DNA of 64,000 nt from Panaeolus papilionaceus (taxonomy: Eukaryota; Basidiomycota; Agaricomycetes; Agaricales), in the NCBI GenBank assembly GCA_015501605.1, contig JADNRZ010000033.1, positions 248,001 through 312,000 on the forward strand. Direction: 5' to 3'. Under the pieces are notes generated by a model. The model did not search any database. It saw only the letters and a program-made list of their open reading frames with translations, and was not told where the DNA came from. A program made the position numbers and the translations under genes. Positions 34,066 to 43,800 of the stretch are shown one piece after another; the stretch's first letter is position 1, and each line of letters begins with the position of its first letter.

Positions 34066-35567
34066 TTGCAACTTCCCTACCTGTTATTACTCAATTACGG
34101 TGTTCAAGAGACGCCAGGTTAACTCGACATTTCGCTTCAGCTCCCGAACTTCTTCGGTTCCCTGTCAGCTCCCATGCAACCTCATTTACCTCCCTCTCAC
34201 GCCCCTATCTGCCATTGTCATATCAATAAATGTCGCTCCTACCCAACCACAACCCAGACCAGCAGGCAATGTAAGGCTTTTTACGTAGAAAGAAGGTGTT
34301 TATTCACAATAAGAGCATATTTTAAGCCCAAATCTTAAACAATACCTGGTTTACAACGAATACAAGCCTCTTGCCACCACTGTATGTCATATTTCGCGTT
34401 CGTATTTCGCGTTCGTTGTCATTTGGTACCCGTGTGCATTTTCTTCAGCATTTATTTTCGTTATTTTTGTCATCTTCGTCCTCTGTCTTTGTCTCTTTCA
34501 CCTCACACTCATTTTCTCTTCTCATCTTCTGATCTCTCTCACATATCGACCCCCCGAACTCGGACTAGGACTATGTGTCTCACTTTCACTTCCCTTTCCA
34601 TCCAACCACCTCATCTCTTTGTCATCCCTTCACCCTCACTCACCTTTCACCCAAATATCCTCACATGCACATCAGCACAAATCATAGAAACGCTGGGTGG
34701 GAACACTTCATCAGCGCGCAACAGTGGGGTGTCAAATAGAAACCAAACAAGAACAAAAATGGAATGTGGGTGGAGCACTGAGGGTGATGGTGATGGTGCC
34801 AGGTGAGTGAAGTGAAGACAAGTGTGCTTGTTTGCAAGATCATGGGGTGGGGCTGAGATACGTGTATACGAAGCTGGGAACGACTAGAACTGAGGAAAAC
34901 TGTCGACGACAGCGACACTGGGTGGCTTGCAGTGATACAAACAGAACGTGCAACTGACTGAGACGAACACCAACGATGGCGGCGACTGAGTACAATAACC
35001 AACGATGGTGGCTACGTAGGACAGCCGGAAGACGACTTATATATGCTGAAACTGAACCAGATGCGGCTGGCAACGCTGCGACTGGTGAGACGAGATGGTG
35101 TAAAGTTTATATATGTTCTACCACACGAGCTATCTAAAAACAGGAAGGACAGTTAAAATGACAACAAATGAATAAAAGTGAGAATGGGATATACTATGAA
35201 GCGCATAAGATACAGGATTGGGTCTTGGAGCTTTGGAGGATGCCATGGCGTGGGCACGTGCATGATGGGTTGGGGAAACTGTCCGAAAACGCAAAAAAGG
35301 AGGTAAGCGGGCGCATGGCTCATCAAGAAGTTACTCATAAAAAAAATCAAATCGTGGCTGATCAGGCAGCGGCGCGTTGATGTAAGGAGAAAAGGGGAGA
35401 GAAAGGAGGAAAAATGACGAAAACAGGGGCTGCAATCGCTCCAAGGTCAAATGAACAAGGTAGTATGTGTGATAGACGCCCGATCACGAATCCCTATTTA
35501 AGTGAGACTCGAGTGGCCTTTCTGATAGAGCAGAGCTTTCTCAATAGATCACGATGTCGGAAACCCG
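34066..35567. other. No gene recognised; partial copy of a dispersed sequence
   Basis: The segment around 34960-35030, read on the minus strand (CTACGTAGCCACCATCGTTG), resembles 46731-46800 on the plus strand (CTACGTAGCTACCTTCGTTG), so both are copies of one unnamed repeat. CCCTATTTAAG at about 35489 followed by ATG at 35553 could be the start of a gene that the Gypsy insertion interrupts 15 bases later. Confidence 0.4.
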
Positions 35568-35930
35568 TGTGACGTTTCGTGCTCACGGTGGCGAAGGCGA
35601 CGTTGAGGTTAAAACGGCACACGGGAATTGGGGTAGCTCAAATGCACGCGATAAAATACAGTTTAACGCAATGGATTCAAACTGAGGACGATGAGTCCTC
35701 TTACTCGACTATTTATACGCTAAAATAAGGTTTAAGAACAAATACTATAAAACTACCAAGGAGTAAGCGAAGTTAAAGATAAACAAATAAAGGAGGTTGG
35801 TAGTCTACAAAGGGGTCTGATGAAAGATAAGATAAGAATGGGATAGGGGTTTTGTGAGGCTTTTCTGACTGATAATACTAAGGGAAGAAATGACGAAGAA
35901 GTGAAATGAAAATAAAATCGAACCGTTACA
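35568..35930 (-). repeat. 3' LTR of the Gypsy element
   Basis: 363 bp, TG...CA ended, apparently identical to the LTR at 45493-45855. Confidence 0.95.
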
Positions 35931-35978
35931 CACGCCCTCCTGCCATTCTGCAGGAATGGTAAAGGCTAGTCTTGGAGC

Positions 35979-36977
35979 TCAAGCCATAGAGACGTCTCCA
36001 GTCCCATCGATGACTTCATCCGTAGCGCGTTGCTTCTCCTTAGCGCGAGAGGCACGTCCTCGAGTGGCGGAGGTTTTGCCGCTAGATACGACATCTGCGT
36101 AGGATGCAGATGTAGCGTTGTTGGTTGTAGTAGCGACGTTGGTGACAGTTGGAACAACGCCGGGGGTGGCTGGAGTGGCACTAGGTTGGAGGTGGTCGGA
36201 CGGAGGCGGAACATAGGTGTAAGAGCCGCTGCCAGAAGACGAGCCCGATGCTGAGGATTCGGATTCCCGGGGGGGTTTGTACTGATACGGGACGTGGGTA
36301 GGCGTGTCGTGAACGTGGTAGCCTTCGAGATCGGGGTCGTATACAGACTGGCTTTGGTGGTGGTAGTTGGGCGGTGCTCCAAACATGTTTGGTGGGCCAC
36401 CGAAGTGACCGACGTGGCCGTAGGTAGCCTCCGTGTGATCCCAGAGCAGGTTAGTGACGAGCTTCCTTCGAATAGGGTTGTGGTCGATGCTCTGAGGGCT
36501 GATACCGTTGCCGAGGTGCTCTTTCTGGATCCCGAAATGGTTCCACTTGGGACGTTCCGCGTCGCGATGTTGGATAACAGAGGTAGCGCGCTCAATGATG
36601 CAGAAGCGGATAGGAGAGCCGAACTCTTCTGCACCCTTATTGAACCAGGTGGCAAACACTTCGTACGAGAGGGGGATATACTTGGGTATGTTGTTGGTGC
36701 GGAGGACATCGTTGGCCTGGCAGATCTCGTGAACTTCAGCGGCAGTCGTCAGACGAGCAGTGGTGAGTTGTCCTGGGATTCGCTTTTCCTGGTTGAGGAC
36801 GAATAGCGGTCCGGATATCTTTTGGAGGTAGGGATGAGCGAATGCCGGGATGTTGTAGGGTTCCTTTTCGTAGACAGAAGGTGCACGAGGGCCGCGAGGC
36901 GAGATGGGAGGAGGTCGTTGGCCGTATGGATGATGATTTTGCCCAAATGAGCGTCCAGGGGAGCGGAATGGAGCCAT
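35979..36977 (-). CDS. Extra ORF between integrase and 3' LTR (332 residues)
   Basis: ATG 36977 (MAPFRSPGRSFGQNHHPYGQ) opens an uninterrupted frame to 35979. Residues 1-40 are Pro/Arg-rich. About 45-200 form a folded-looking domain (GPLFVLNQEKRIPGQLTTAR, WFNKGAEEFGSPIRFCIIER, RRKLVTNLLWDHTE). The rest is Ser/Thr/Pro-rich and ends in a basic segment (RGRASRAKEKQRATDE). No membrane segment or signal peptide is seen, so it does not look like an envelope gene although it is in that position. A ~100 bp pyrimidine-rich tract (minus strand, about 37240-37145) lies just upstream and could act as its own promoter. I do not recognise the family. The complete frame in a young element suggests it is a real gene. 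Confidence 0.65.
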   Translation of the reverse strand: MAPFRSPGRSFGQNHHPYGQRPPPISPRGPRAPSVYEKEPYNIPAFAHPYLQKISGPLFVLNQEKRIPGQLTTARLTTAAEVHEICQANDVLRTNNIPKYIPLSYEVFATWFNKGAEEFGSPIRFCIIERATSVIQHRDAERPKWNHFGIQKEHLGNGISPQSIDHNPIRRKLVTNLLWDHTEATYGHVGHFGGPPNMFGAPPNYHHQSQSVYDPDLEGYHVHDTPTHVPYQYKPPRESESSASGSSSGSGSYTYVPPPSDHLQPSATPATPGVVPTVTNVATTTNNATSASYADVVSSGKTSATRGRASRAKEKQRATDEVIDGTGDVSMA

Positions 36978-37259
36978 GGTTTAGACGGTAAGCAGAAGGC
37001 GACGATGGCAGTGTGTTGGCAGAGAAGGTGAGCAGTAGGGAATCGATTGTGAGGTGAAGAGACGGGTATTTATGCTAAAAAGTTCGAAGCAAGTATCATA
37101 TGAAAAATAATAAAATCGGGATGTTGGTATGAAGAAAATTGTGTAATCTATCTAATAAAGGAAAAGAAAGGAAAGAAAGAACGAAAGAGGAGAAGGGGTT
37201 GGGGGTAGTAGGAGAGGGAAGGAGAGGAGGGGGGGAGTGATCAGGTGGTGTTGCGATCG

Positions 37260-39017
37260 CTAAGATGCAACCACCTGCGCGTCATCGGAAGGTCCGACGC
37301 TTGTTCCTCTCCGGAGGTCCGATATCTCGGATATTCCAAGAGCTTCAAAATAAGCTTTTAGGCATGGTAAGTGTGACACCTCGTGGTATGATAACCAAGT
37401 GGCATCACCAGCCTTCCAACGCACCTTGAAGGTGGAATCTTCTCCGGATCCTTGGTGTGATTCAATTCGTTCAACGGCCCATTCGTTTTCACTTAGTTCT
37501 TCATCATTCTTGGCATGGGCCATGATTTGTCGGAAATTTCGGCCAGGGAAGAGTCGATCGTCATTGGGTACATGGACTCTAAGTAGAGACGCATGGAATA
37601 CGTTGTGAACACCACGCTGCTTCAGTTCAGGTGGCAAATCCAATTTAAACGACTGGTTCCCGAAGTCCTGGGTAATTTGATACGGTCCAATGTATCGAGG
37701 GACCATTTTACGGGCTAGTCCCTTCGGGAATGAAATGTTCTTGGTGGAAAGATACACCAGATCGCCTTTTACGAACGGAGCAGGGCGGCGTTTCCTGTTG
37801 GCGTCATATGTTTGTTTCACCCGTGCTGCAATAATGCTATCGTGAGCTGACATTATAGCCATCTTGCGTTGCAGAGCGAAGTTTCTTACTGCAGGGAACT
37901 CTGTATTCGAAGCAGCGTCCCAGATCATGGAACGAGGGAGTCGCCCATGGTTCAGGAAGAACGGTGAGAAACCCGTTGAGTCAGAGCGTGCCAGGTTGAG
38001 TGCAAACTCAATTGCTGGTAAGCGCTGCACCCAGTCTGTTTGTTTGTTATTTACAAGTTCTCGTAGCATCTGCACTAATGTGCGGTTGGCTCTTTCAGTT
38101 GCGCCATCTGTTTCAGGATGGTATGCACTTGACATCTTCAGTTGGGGTCCAATTAATTTGTTTAGGTGAGACCAGAACGTGCTTGTAAATAGCACATCTC
38201 GATCCGATACGATCTTTTCAGGTAAGCCATGCAGTTTGTATACATGTTCGAACATTAACTCAGCTAGTTGCTTTGCCGTGTAGTCTGTTCTCGACGGTAT
38301 TAGGTGTGTCATTGAGGACAGTAGGTCGATTACAACTGTAATACTATCAAATGTTCCATCGCGATTACAGGATTCGGGCAAAGGTCCCACAAAATCCACG
38401 CCTATAGATTGCCAGGGGTAGTTGGGGGTCTTCAGGGGATTGAGCAGTCCGTAGGGTCGTTGATTATCAGGCTTGTTGCGTCGGCAGGTGATACATGAGT
38501 CGCAGTACGACTGTACATGATTCACCAAATCTTTCCAATAGACATGATCTCGTAGATAGCTAACAGTCTTAGCAGCGCCCAGATGAGCCAGTACTGAGTG
38601 CGCCTCTCCGATTACAATCTCATAGGTGCTTCTATTATTGATGATGCCTTTGGGAATGCATAGCAGTGTCTTCCCTCGGTCGTTGAGGTATAAGAGTCCA
38701 TTGATTATCTCAAAATTTCTGAATTCCTCAGGTTTGTCTAATACTCGTTTGAAAATCGGGTCCTTTTCATATAGCGGCTCAATTGCTTTCATGAATTTTT
38801 GACCATCATTACCAAAGTCTGAGTTCAGTATTTCAACAAGCGACGTGTTTTCACTGTTGTCATTGTCCGCATTTGTAGGTTCTTCATGTCCTGCGTGCTC
38901 TGGTTCGTGGTTTATAATACTCCCGCCCTCCCTTCGTTCCCCAGGGATGACAGGAACGGAGGTTGGAGAGCTATTCTTTTTGTTTTGTGCACGAGCATTA
39001 CGACCAGAATAGTCCAC
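37260..39017 (-). CDS. Gypsy integrase with C-terminal chromodomain (Pol part 2)
   Basis: The frame has no early ATG, so it is probably translated as part of Pol. Zinc-binding HHCC region: GEAHSVLAHLGAAKTVSY and CDSCITCRRNK. Catalytic core DDE: SIGVDFVGPLP, KIVSDRDVLFTS and SAYHPETDGATERANRTL. Near the end is a chromodomain (WAVERIESHQGS, STFKVRWKAGDATWLSYHEV), which marks chromoviruses and can direct insertion to modified chromatin. The frame overlaps the upstream RT frame by about 106 bases and is shifted by -1. It ends at 37260 without internal stops. Confidence 0.9.
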   Translation of the reverse strand: MDYSGRNARAQNKKNSSPTSVPVIPGERREGGSIINHEPEHAGHEEPTNADNDNSENTSLVEILNSDFGNDGQKFMKAIEPLYEKDPIFKRVLDKPEEFRNFEIINGLLYLNDRGKTLLCIPKGIINNRSTYEIVIGEAHSVLAHLGAAKTVSYLRDHVYWKDLVNHVQSYCDSCITCRRNKPDNQRPYGLLNPLKTPNYPWQSIGVDFVGPLPESCNRDGTFDSITVVIDLLSSMTHLIPSRTDYTAKQLAELMFEHVYKLHGLPEKIVSDRDVLFTSTFWSHLNKLIGPQLKMSSAYHPETDGATERANRTLVQMLRELVNNKQTDWVQRLPAIEFALNLARSDSTGFSPFFLNHGRLPRSMIWDAASNTEFPAVRNFALQRKMAIMSAHDSIIAARVKQTYDANRKRRPAPFVKGDLVYLSTKNISFPKGLARKMVPRYIGPYQITQDFGNQSFKLDLPPELKQRGVHNVFHASLLRVHVPNDDRLFPGRNFRQIMAHAKNDEELSENEWAVERIESHQGSGEDSTFKVRWKAGDATWLSYHEVSHLPCLKAYFEALGISEISDLRRGTSVGPSDDAQVVAS

Positions 39018-40795
39018 CCTGGGTACGTTCTGCAGTCGGTTAGAGCGTCGTGTGTTCGCGCCCTCCGCTTCGCCTCACCAGGGGATATAGCGAGAGCCTC
39101 TAGGCCCGTCGTAATCGGCATGGGTAGACCAGACGAAATCGGCGCATCCTCGTCCACCACATCATGGTAGGTGTACTCTGAACGCGCTCGAACAGTGCCA
39201 GAGGCATCGTTCGAATAGATCCGAGACAGCGAGTCAGCTAAGATGTTCTCCTCACCAGGCACATACACAATTTCAAAGTCAAACATGCCGACCTTTTCCA
39301 TCCAGCGCGCTTGCCGTCCAGACTTGAATTCTTTCTGATTCAACAGGTGAATGAGTCCCTTATGATCAGTGACCCATTTAAACTTAACCCCTTGCAGGAT
39401 ATCACGATGTCGTAGCATCGTTTCAATACCCGCAAGCATTTCAATCTCATGCACTGGGTAATTTTGTTGAGCAGGGTTCAACTTCGCCGAGTAGAAGGCT
39501 GCGACATCGGCCTTACACCAGTCATCTCCTTGACTTATTACACCAGATATACCAGTGTTACAGCCATCTGTAACCATCCAGATCTGCTTCGCGTCCGCTG
39601 CGTAGGAGAGAGGCTTGCGACGATGGTCTCGTGCAGCTGCTACCAGTGCTTTGACGTCTTCAAACGCGCGTTGTTCTGTGAAAGTCCAGCGGAAAGGAAC
39701 TGCATCTCCGGTAATGGCACTCAAAACACCCATAGGGATACGGACACCAGGTACGTTATCCGCAAGGTAACCAACAGATCCTAAGAACCCACGAAGCAGG
39801 TCCCTATTAGTGGGGGTCTTCCAGTTAGCAACCGAATCGACTTTGTGGGGATCCATCCTGATGCCATTCGAGTCCACCACATGTCCCAGAATCTCCAGCT
39901 CCTCTGCAAAGAACCGGAGCTTGTCCTTGCTCAGATATAATTTCTCTCGTTTCAATATTTCAAAAATTATCTTTACATGCTTAATGTGGTCCTGTACCGT
40001 GTCCGAATATATGATGATGTCGTCCAAATACACATCCATAAACAGACCAATATATGGGCTGAAAATATGATTCATGAGGGCTTGGTAAGTAGCCGGGGCA
40101 TTGCAATCGCCCTGCTGGATGACATGAGACACAATGTTACCATCTGGTGTCGTAACTGCAGTCCGGTTTACGTGCTCAGGCACTACTCGAATCTGCTCGT
40201 ACGCTGCCTTGATGTCCAGAGAAGACCTGAATTTCTTGTTGGACACCCGTCTTAGGATGCCGTCGATATCTGGCAAAGGAGACGTGAATCTCTTGGTGTT
40301 TTTATTTCGTTCTCGAAGATCAAACACAGTGCGTAACTCTGGGGTCTCCTTCTTCGGCTTAGGGATCAAAAGCATGGGAACCGTATTTCCTGCAGAAGTG
40401 ACTTCCCACCGTCCAGTATTAACATAGTCTGCGCGTTTCTTAGCCCACTGCTCACGAAATACTTCGGGGCACTTAGATGGGCGCCAGGGATACACCTTCT
40501 CCTCATCAATCAATGGGATGGTGTGGTTAATCGCACGCAGAGGTGGTAGTGGTGTGTCTGCCACGTCCTTGCATAGTGGTTCAGCAAGGGTCATCAGGAG
40601 TCTCCGAGCTTCCACGATTTCCGGATCGTCAAAGTCAATTTTGCTTATTACAGGGCGAGTGTTTACACCTTTATCAATTGGTAGTGAATTGGATGAACCT
40701 ACAACGACACGTGCTGGATTGAGGCCAATGCACATCTGGTGTTGGTAAATGAAGGGTGTGCCGAGTATCATGTCATAAGAATTAATGTTGATCAC
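38912..40795 (-). CDS. Gypsy reverse transcriptase / RNase H (Pol part 1)
   Basis: The first ATG is 40795, but the frame is already coding upstream: YQSIDEERVLNV, the end of the protease domain, is read from about 40830. NSYDMILGTPFIYQHQ closes the protease fold. RT motifs follow: VFDLRERN, SSLDIKAAYEQI, QGDCNAPATYQALMN and the catalytic YLDDIIIYSD. The RNase H domain has TDGCNTGISG, HEIEMLAGIE and WVTDHKGLIHLL. The C-terminal spacer runs into the overlap with the integrase frame. The Gag-protease frame stops (TAG) at 40816-40818, and a -1 shift at about 40838 would join the two. I found no canonical slippery heptamer, so this may instead be a one-base deletion. Confidence 0.9.
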   Translation of the reverse strand: MININSYDMILGTPFIYQHQMCIGLNPARVVVGSSNSLPIDKGVNTRPVISKIDFDDPEIVEARRLLMTLAEPLCKDVADTPLPPLRAINHTIPLIDEEKVYPWRPSKCPEVFREQWAKKRADYVNTGRWEVTSAGNTVPMLLIPKPKKETPELRTVFDLRERNKNTKRFTSPLPDIDGILRRVSNKKFRSSLDIKAAYEQIRVVPEHVNRTAVTTPDGNIVSHVIQQGDCNAPATYQALMNHIFSPYIGLFMDVYLDDIIIYSDTVQDHIKHVKIIFEILKREKLYLSKDKLRFFAEELEILGHVVDSNGIRMDPHKVDSVANWKTPTNRDLLRGFLGSVGYLADNVPGVRIPMGVLSAITGDAVPFRWTFTEQRAFEDVKALVAAARDHRRKPLSYAADAKQIWMVTDGCNTGISGVISQGDDWCKADVAAFYSAKLNPAQQNYPVHEIEMLAGIETMLRHRDILQGVKFKWVTDHKGLIHLLNQKEFKSGRQARWMEKVGMFDFEIVYVPGEENILADSLSRIYSNDASGTVRARSEYTYHDVVDEDAPISSGLPMPITTGLEALAISPGEAKRRARTHDALTDCRTYPGWTILVVMLVHKTKRIALQPPFLSSLGNEGRAGVL

Positions 40796-40815
40796 ATTTA
40801 AAACTCGTTCTTCGT

Positions 40816-43800
40816 CTATAGACTGGTATTGAGGTTAACTTTAACTGAAGAATTTATTTTTGATCTGGATCCCTGAACCGCAAGCTGAATCGGAACAGGG
40901 GGATCAAGCTCGATACGACTGAGCTTCAATTGGTCGGCGAGCGTTGTAGAGATGAAATCCCCCAAACTTCCAGTGTCGAGAAGAGCCCGTACAGGTTTAT
41001 CATTAATCTTGACTACAATAACGAGCGGTTTGGGTACCAGATTGTTGCCACCTCGGGTAGAGACCGAATTTCTTTGCACCGCTGGGTATGAATTCTGAGG
41101 TACCTGAACGGCTGACAGGTGCAGACCAAGTTCATCCATGAGGTTGCGGCTTAGTCTGTGCTCCAGTGTGCGCTCTGCAGCTTTTCGGGTGAATTTCATC
41201 CTCCAGAGGGGATTCGTTGATTTCCTGAGGCGGTGCCACGCATGAGGATTTGTAGCGACGACACGAGCTAGGTTGATCATATCATGGGCCTCTCCTGAGA
41301 ATGGGTTCGTTTCTGGGTGTTCATCAACTAACATATTCAAGAAAGCGTCAGATTCATCCTGTTCGGATCTTAACCATGCAGTCAGATTAAAAATGTCTCG
41401 TTCAATCGCAGTGCTGCGAATGGTTCTGCGTGTGTGAAGACAGCGATCATAAATCTCAAGTTCTACAGATGGGTACAAGACAGGATCATGGCTTAACCGA
41501 AAGGATGGTTCGAGGCACGAATGTCTTCGTTGGACCTCAAACCGACACAGAGGGTTCTCAATTTCGTTAAACGATTGAGGGTCGATTCCCATTGCTGCCA
41601 CCACCATGGCCCTTTCAATTCTTAGTTCAAATCGCCGTTCAATGGTCGAGAGCCCCAATGGGTGAATTTCGCGCCATCTGTGCATTTCTTCAGCAAAATC
41701 AATGTCGTTATTCGGGCAGCGTCCCCAACAGGCAGAAGCATACCAGTGTCCTATGTCAAAGTCATTATCTCTCATGTGGTCCACATATAGCTGTGCCACC
41801 TGATTTCTCCGATGGTCCATGATTATGAACATGTTCTGGTAGGAGTCCTCATCCCAGAACACGTCAAATCTTTCCACACTGGGTCGTTCAAATTGATCAT
41901 CGCCAGGGTAAGGTGCATAGCTGTCCAGTGCCTCAGCGATTGCTTCCCCAAGAGCGTTGTCTATAGTAACGTCACGGCCCTTGTATCTTTCGTATTCTTT
42001 CCGCAACATGTCTGTGACATCTAGTTCTTCCATTTCTGCATCCTCTTCAGACGTAGTGTTACTCACGGATTGTAAACCAGGCATTTCCTCAATGCTTTCA
42101 CATGAGTCCGCTGTGTTTTCCGATTTCGACGAGTTGAACGCGCTTGAGGCGTCATCAACAGCGGGCTCACCACTCTTGTACTCACACAGAGATCCGTCAT
42201 CAGACAGTGGATTGGGTGGTAGTGTCGTACCTGACCCTCGTTCAAACATCCTAAGAGGGTATGTCTCCTTGTGGAGATCTCGTTTCTTATTCAATACGAG
42301 TTGGTACCACCTAACAAGGTCGAATTTCTCATTTCTGAGGTGCGTGCCACTGATCAGTGTCGCTATGTCGCGATCATAGTCCATGACAACGTAAGTGTCG
42401 TGTCCCTGAGCCCATAACTCGACGTGGAACCGATCTTCAGAGTCGGCGTCCATTGAGCAGTTGGGGTAATGAGACCAGATACCATCTCTGAGTAGGTATG
42501 CGGCTACGATTCCGTATGCATCTCCCATTCGAGTGGCATAGGGTGCTCTCATCACATCGGGTCGGCCAAGCTGCCAGTTGCGATAGCGCGCGTAGAACCT
42601 GCCTAACCGGAAGTTAGGATGTTCGAGGCGACGCTTCTCAACCCACAGTGATTCTTTAGCCACGCTGTCGTGGATGCCATAAAACATGTCATTGATTTGA
42701 ACGACCGTAAATCGCCCACGCACTCCTTGCTGTTCACAAATCTCGCGGCTGTCCCCGGGATATGGCTGAGAAATAGAGAGTACATACTCAGCTTGCATAG
42801 ATAGTGCATCACCGATGTGATTTCGTGCATAAGATTTGCCAGGTTCGGATTCTCGGTACTGAGCCATCCAGTCGGGTTCAAGGAACCCCTCCCTTTCTTG
42901 GTAGTATCCGTCATACTCATATTCTCCTTGTAAGGATGAACCGCCATGATCCACTGTATCATTGAAATTTATTGAGGATAGTGGAATTGAGTCAAGTACT
43001 GGGGACTCGTCTAAGTTTGTGATGCCCATCTCTAGGGAGTGCACCGCCATGGCATTACTTCCCGGAGGTTTTCCTGGGTTGTTCGATCTCATAACGTTCG
43101 CCTTGGTGCAATTGCGCGACAAGTGCCCGTGCTGGTGACAGTTGAAGCACTTGCCCTGATCTTTGTGCTCTTGAATTTCGGCCTCGCTCATCTTGGGTCT
43201 TGGTGTTTGATAAGTTTTCTGAGTACCCGTGTTATTAGACCCAGAGCTCTGCCCGTTGTTGGATGTCTGAGCATTGCGCGATGAACCCGAGGTATTCGGA
43301 GTAGATCGTTGCTCTGTTCTCGCAGGGTTGTTCTCAGCGCGCGAGTTAGTTCCGTTATTGGCTTGGTTTGATCCTGATTCACGGTTATTTCTATTGCCAC
43401 TGGGCTGAGATGACTGTGCATTGTTGTTGCGACCAGAGGAAGTACCTTTGTCGTTGTTCAACTTCCCGAGTTCATTCCGCTTTTTACGAATAACATACTC
43501 TGCATTTTCAGCGGCTTCTGCTGATTCCATAATGTCAGACCATGATGAGAACTCAGGGTTTAGTCGATCTCTCCACAGGTGTGCTTGAATTTCTTCGTCA
43601 AATCCATCCCAGAGACGGTTAATCCTGTCCCTGAGGTCATTAATTCCAACCGTGTCCATTTTATTCGTTAGATCGCGTGCAAAGTCCCAAACACGACGTC
43701 GGTTTTGCCTCTCATGCTTGAGATCTGAACGCAATTTAGATTTAAAGTTACGTGGGAAGCAGTAATTAAATAAACCGTCCAAGAAATCAGTCAAGGTCCA

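Noticed and set aside
35979..36977. Envelope-like gene of the Gypsy element
   Set aside because: No signal peptide, transmembrane segment or cysteine pattern is visible.
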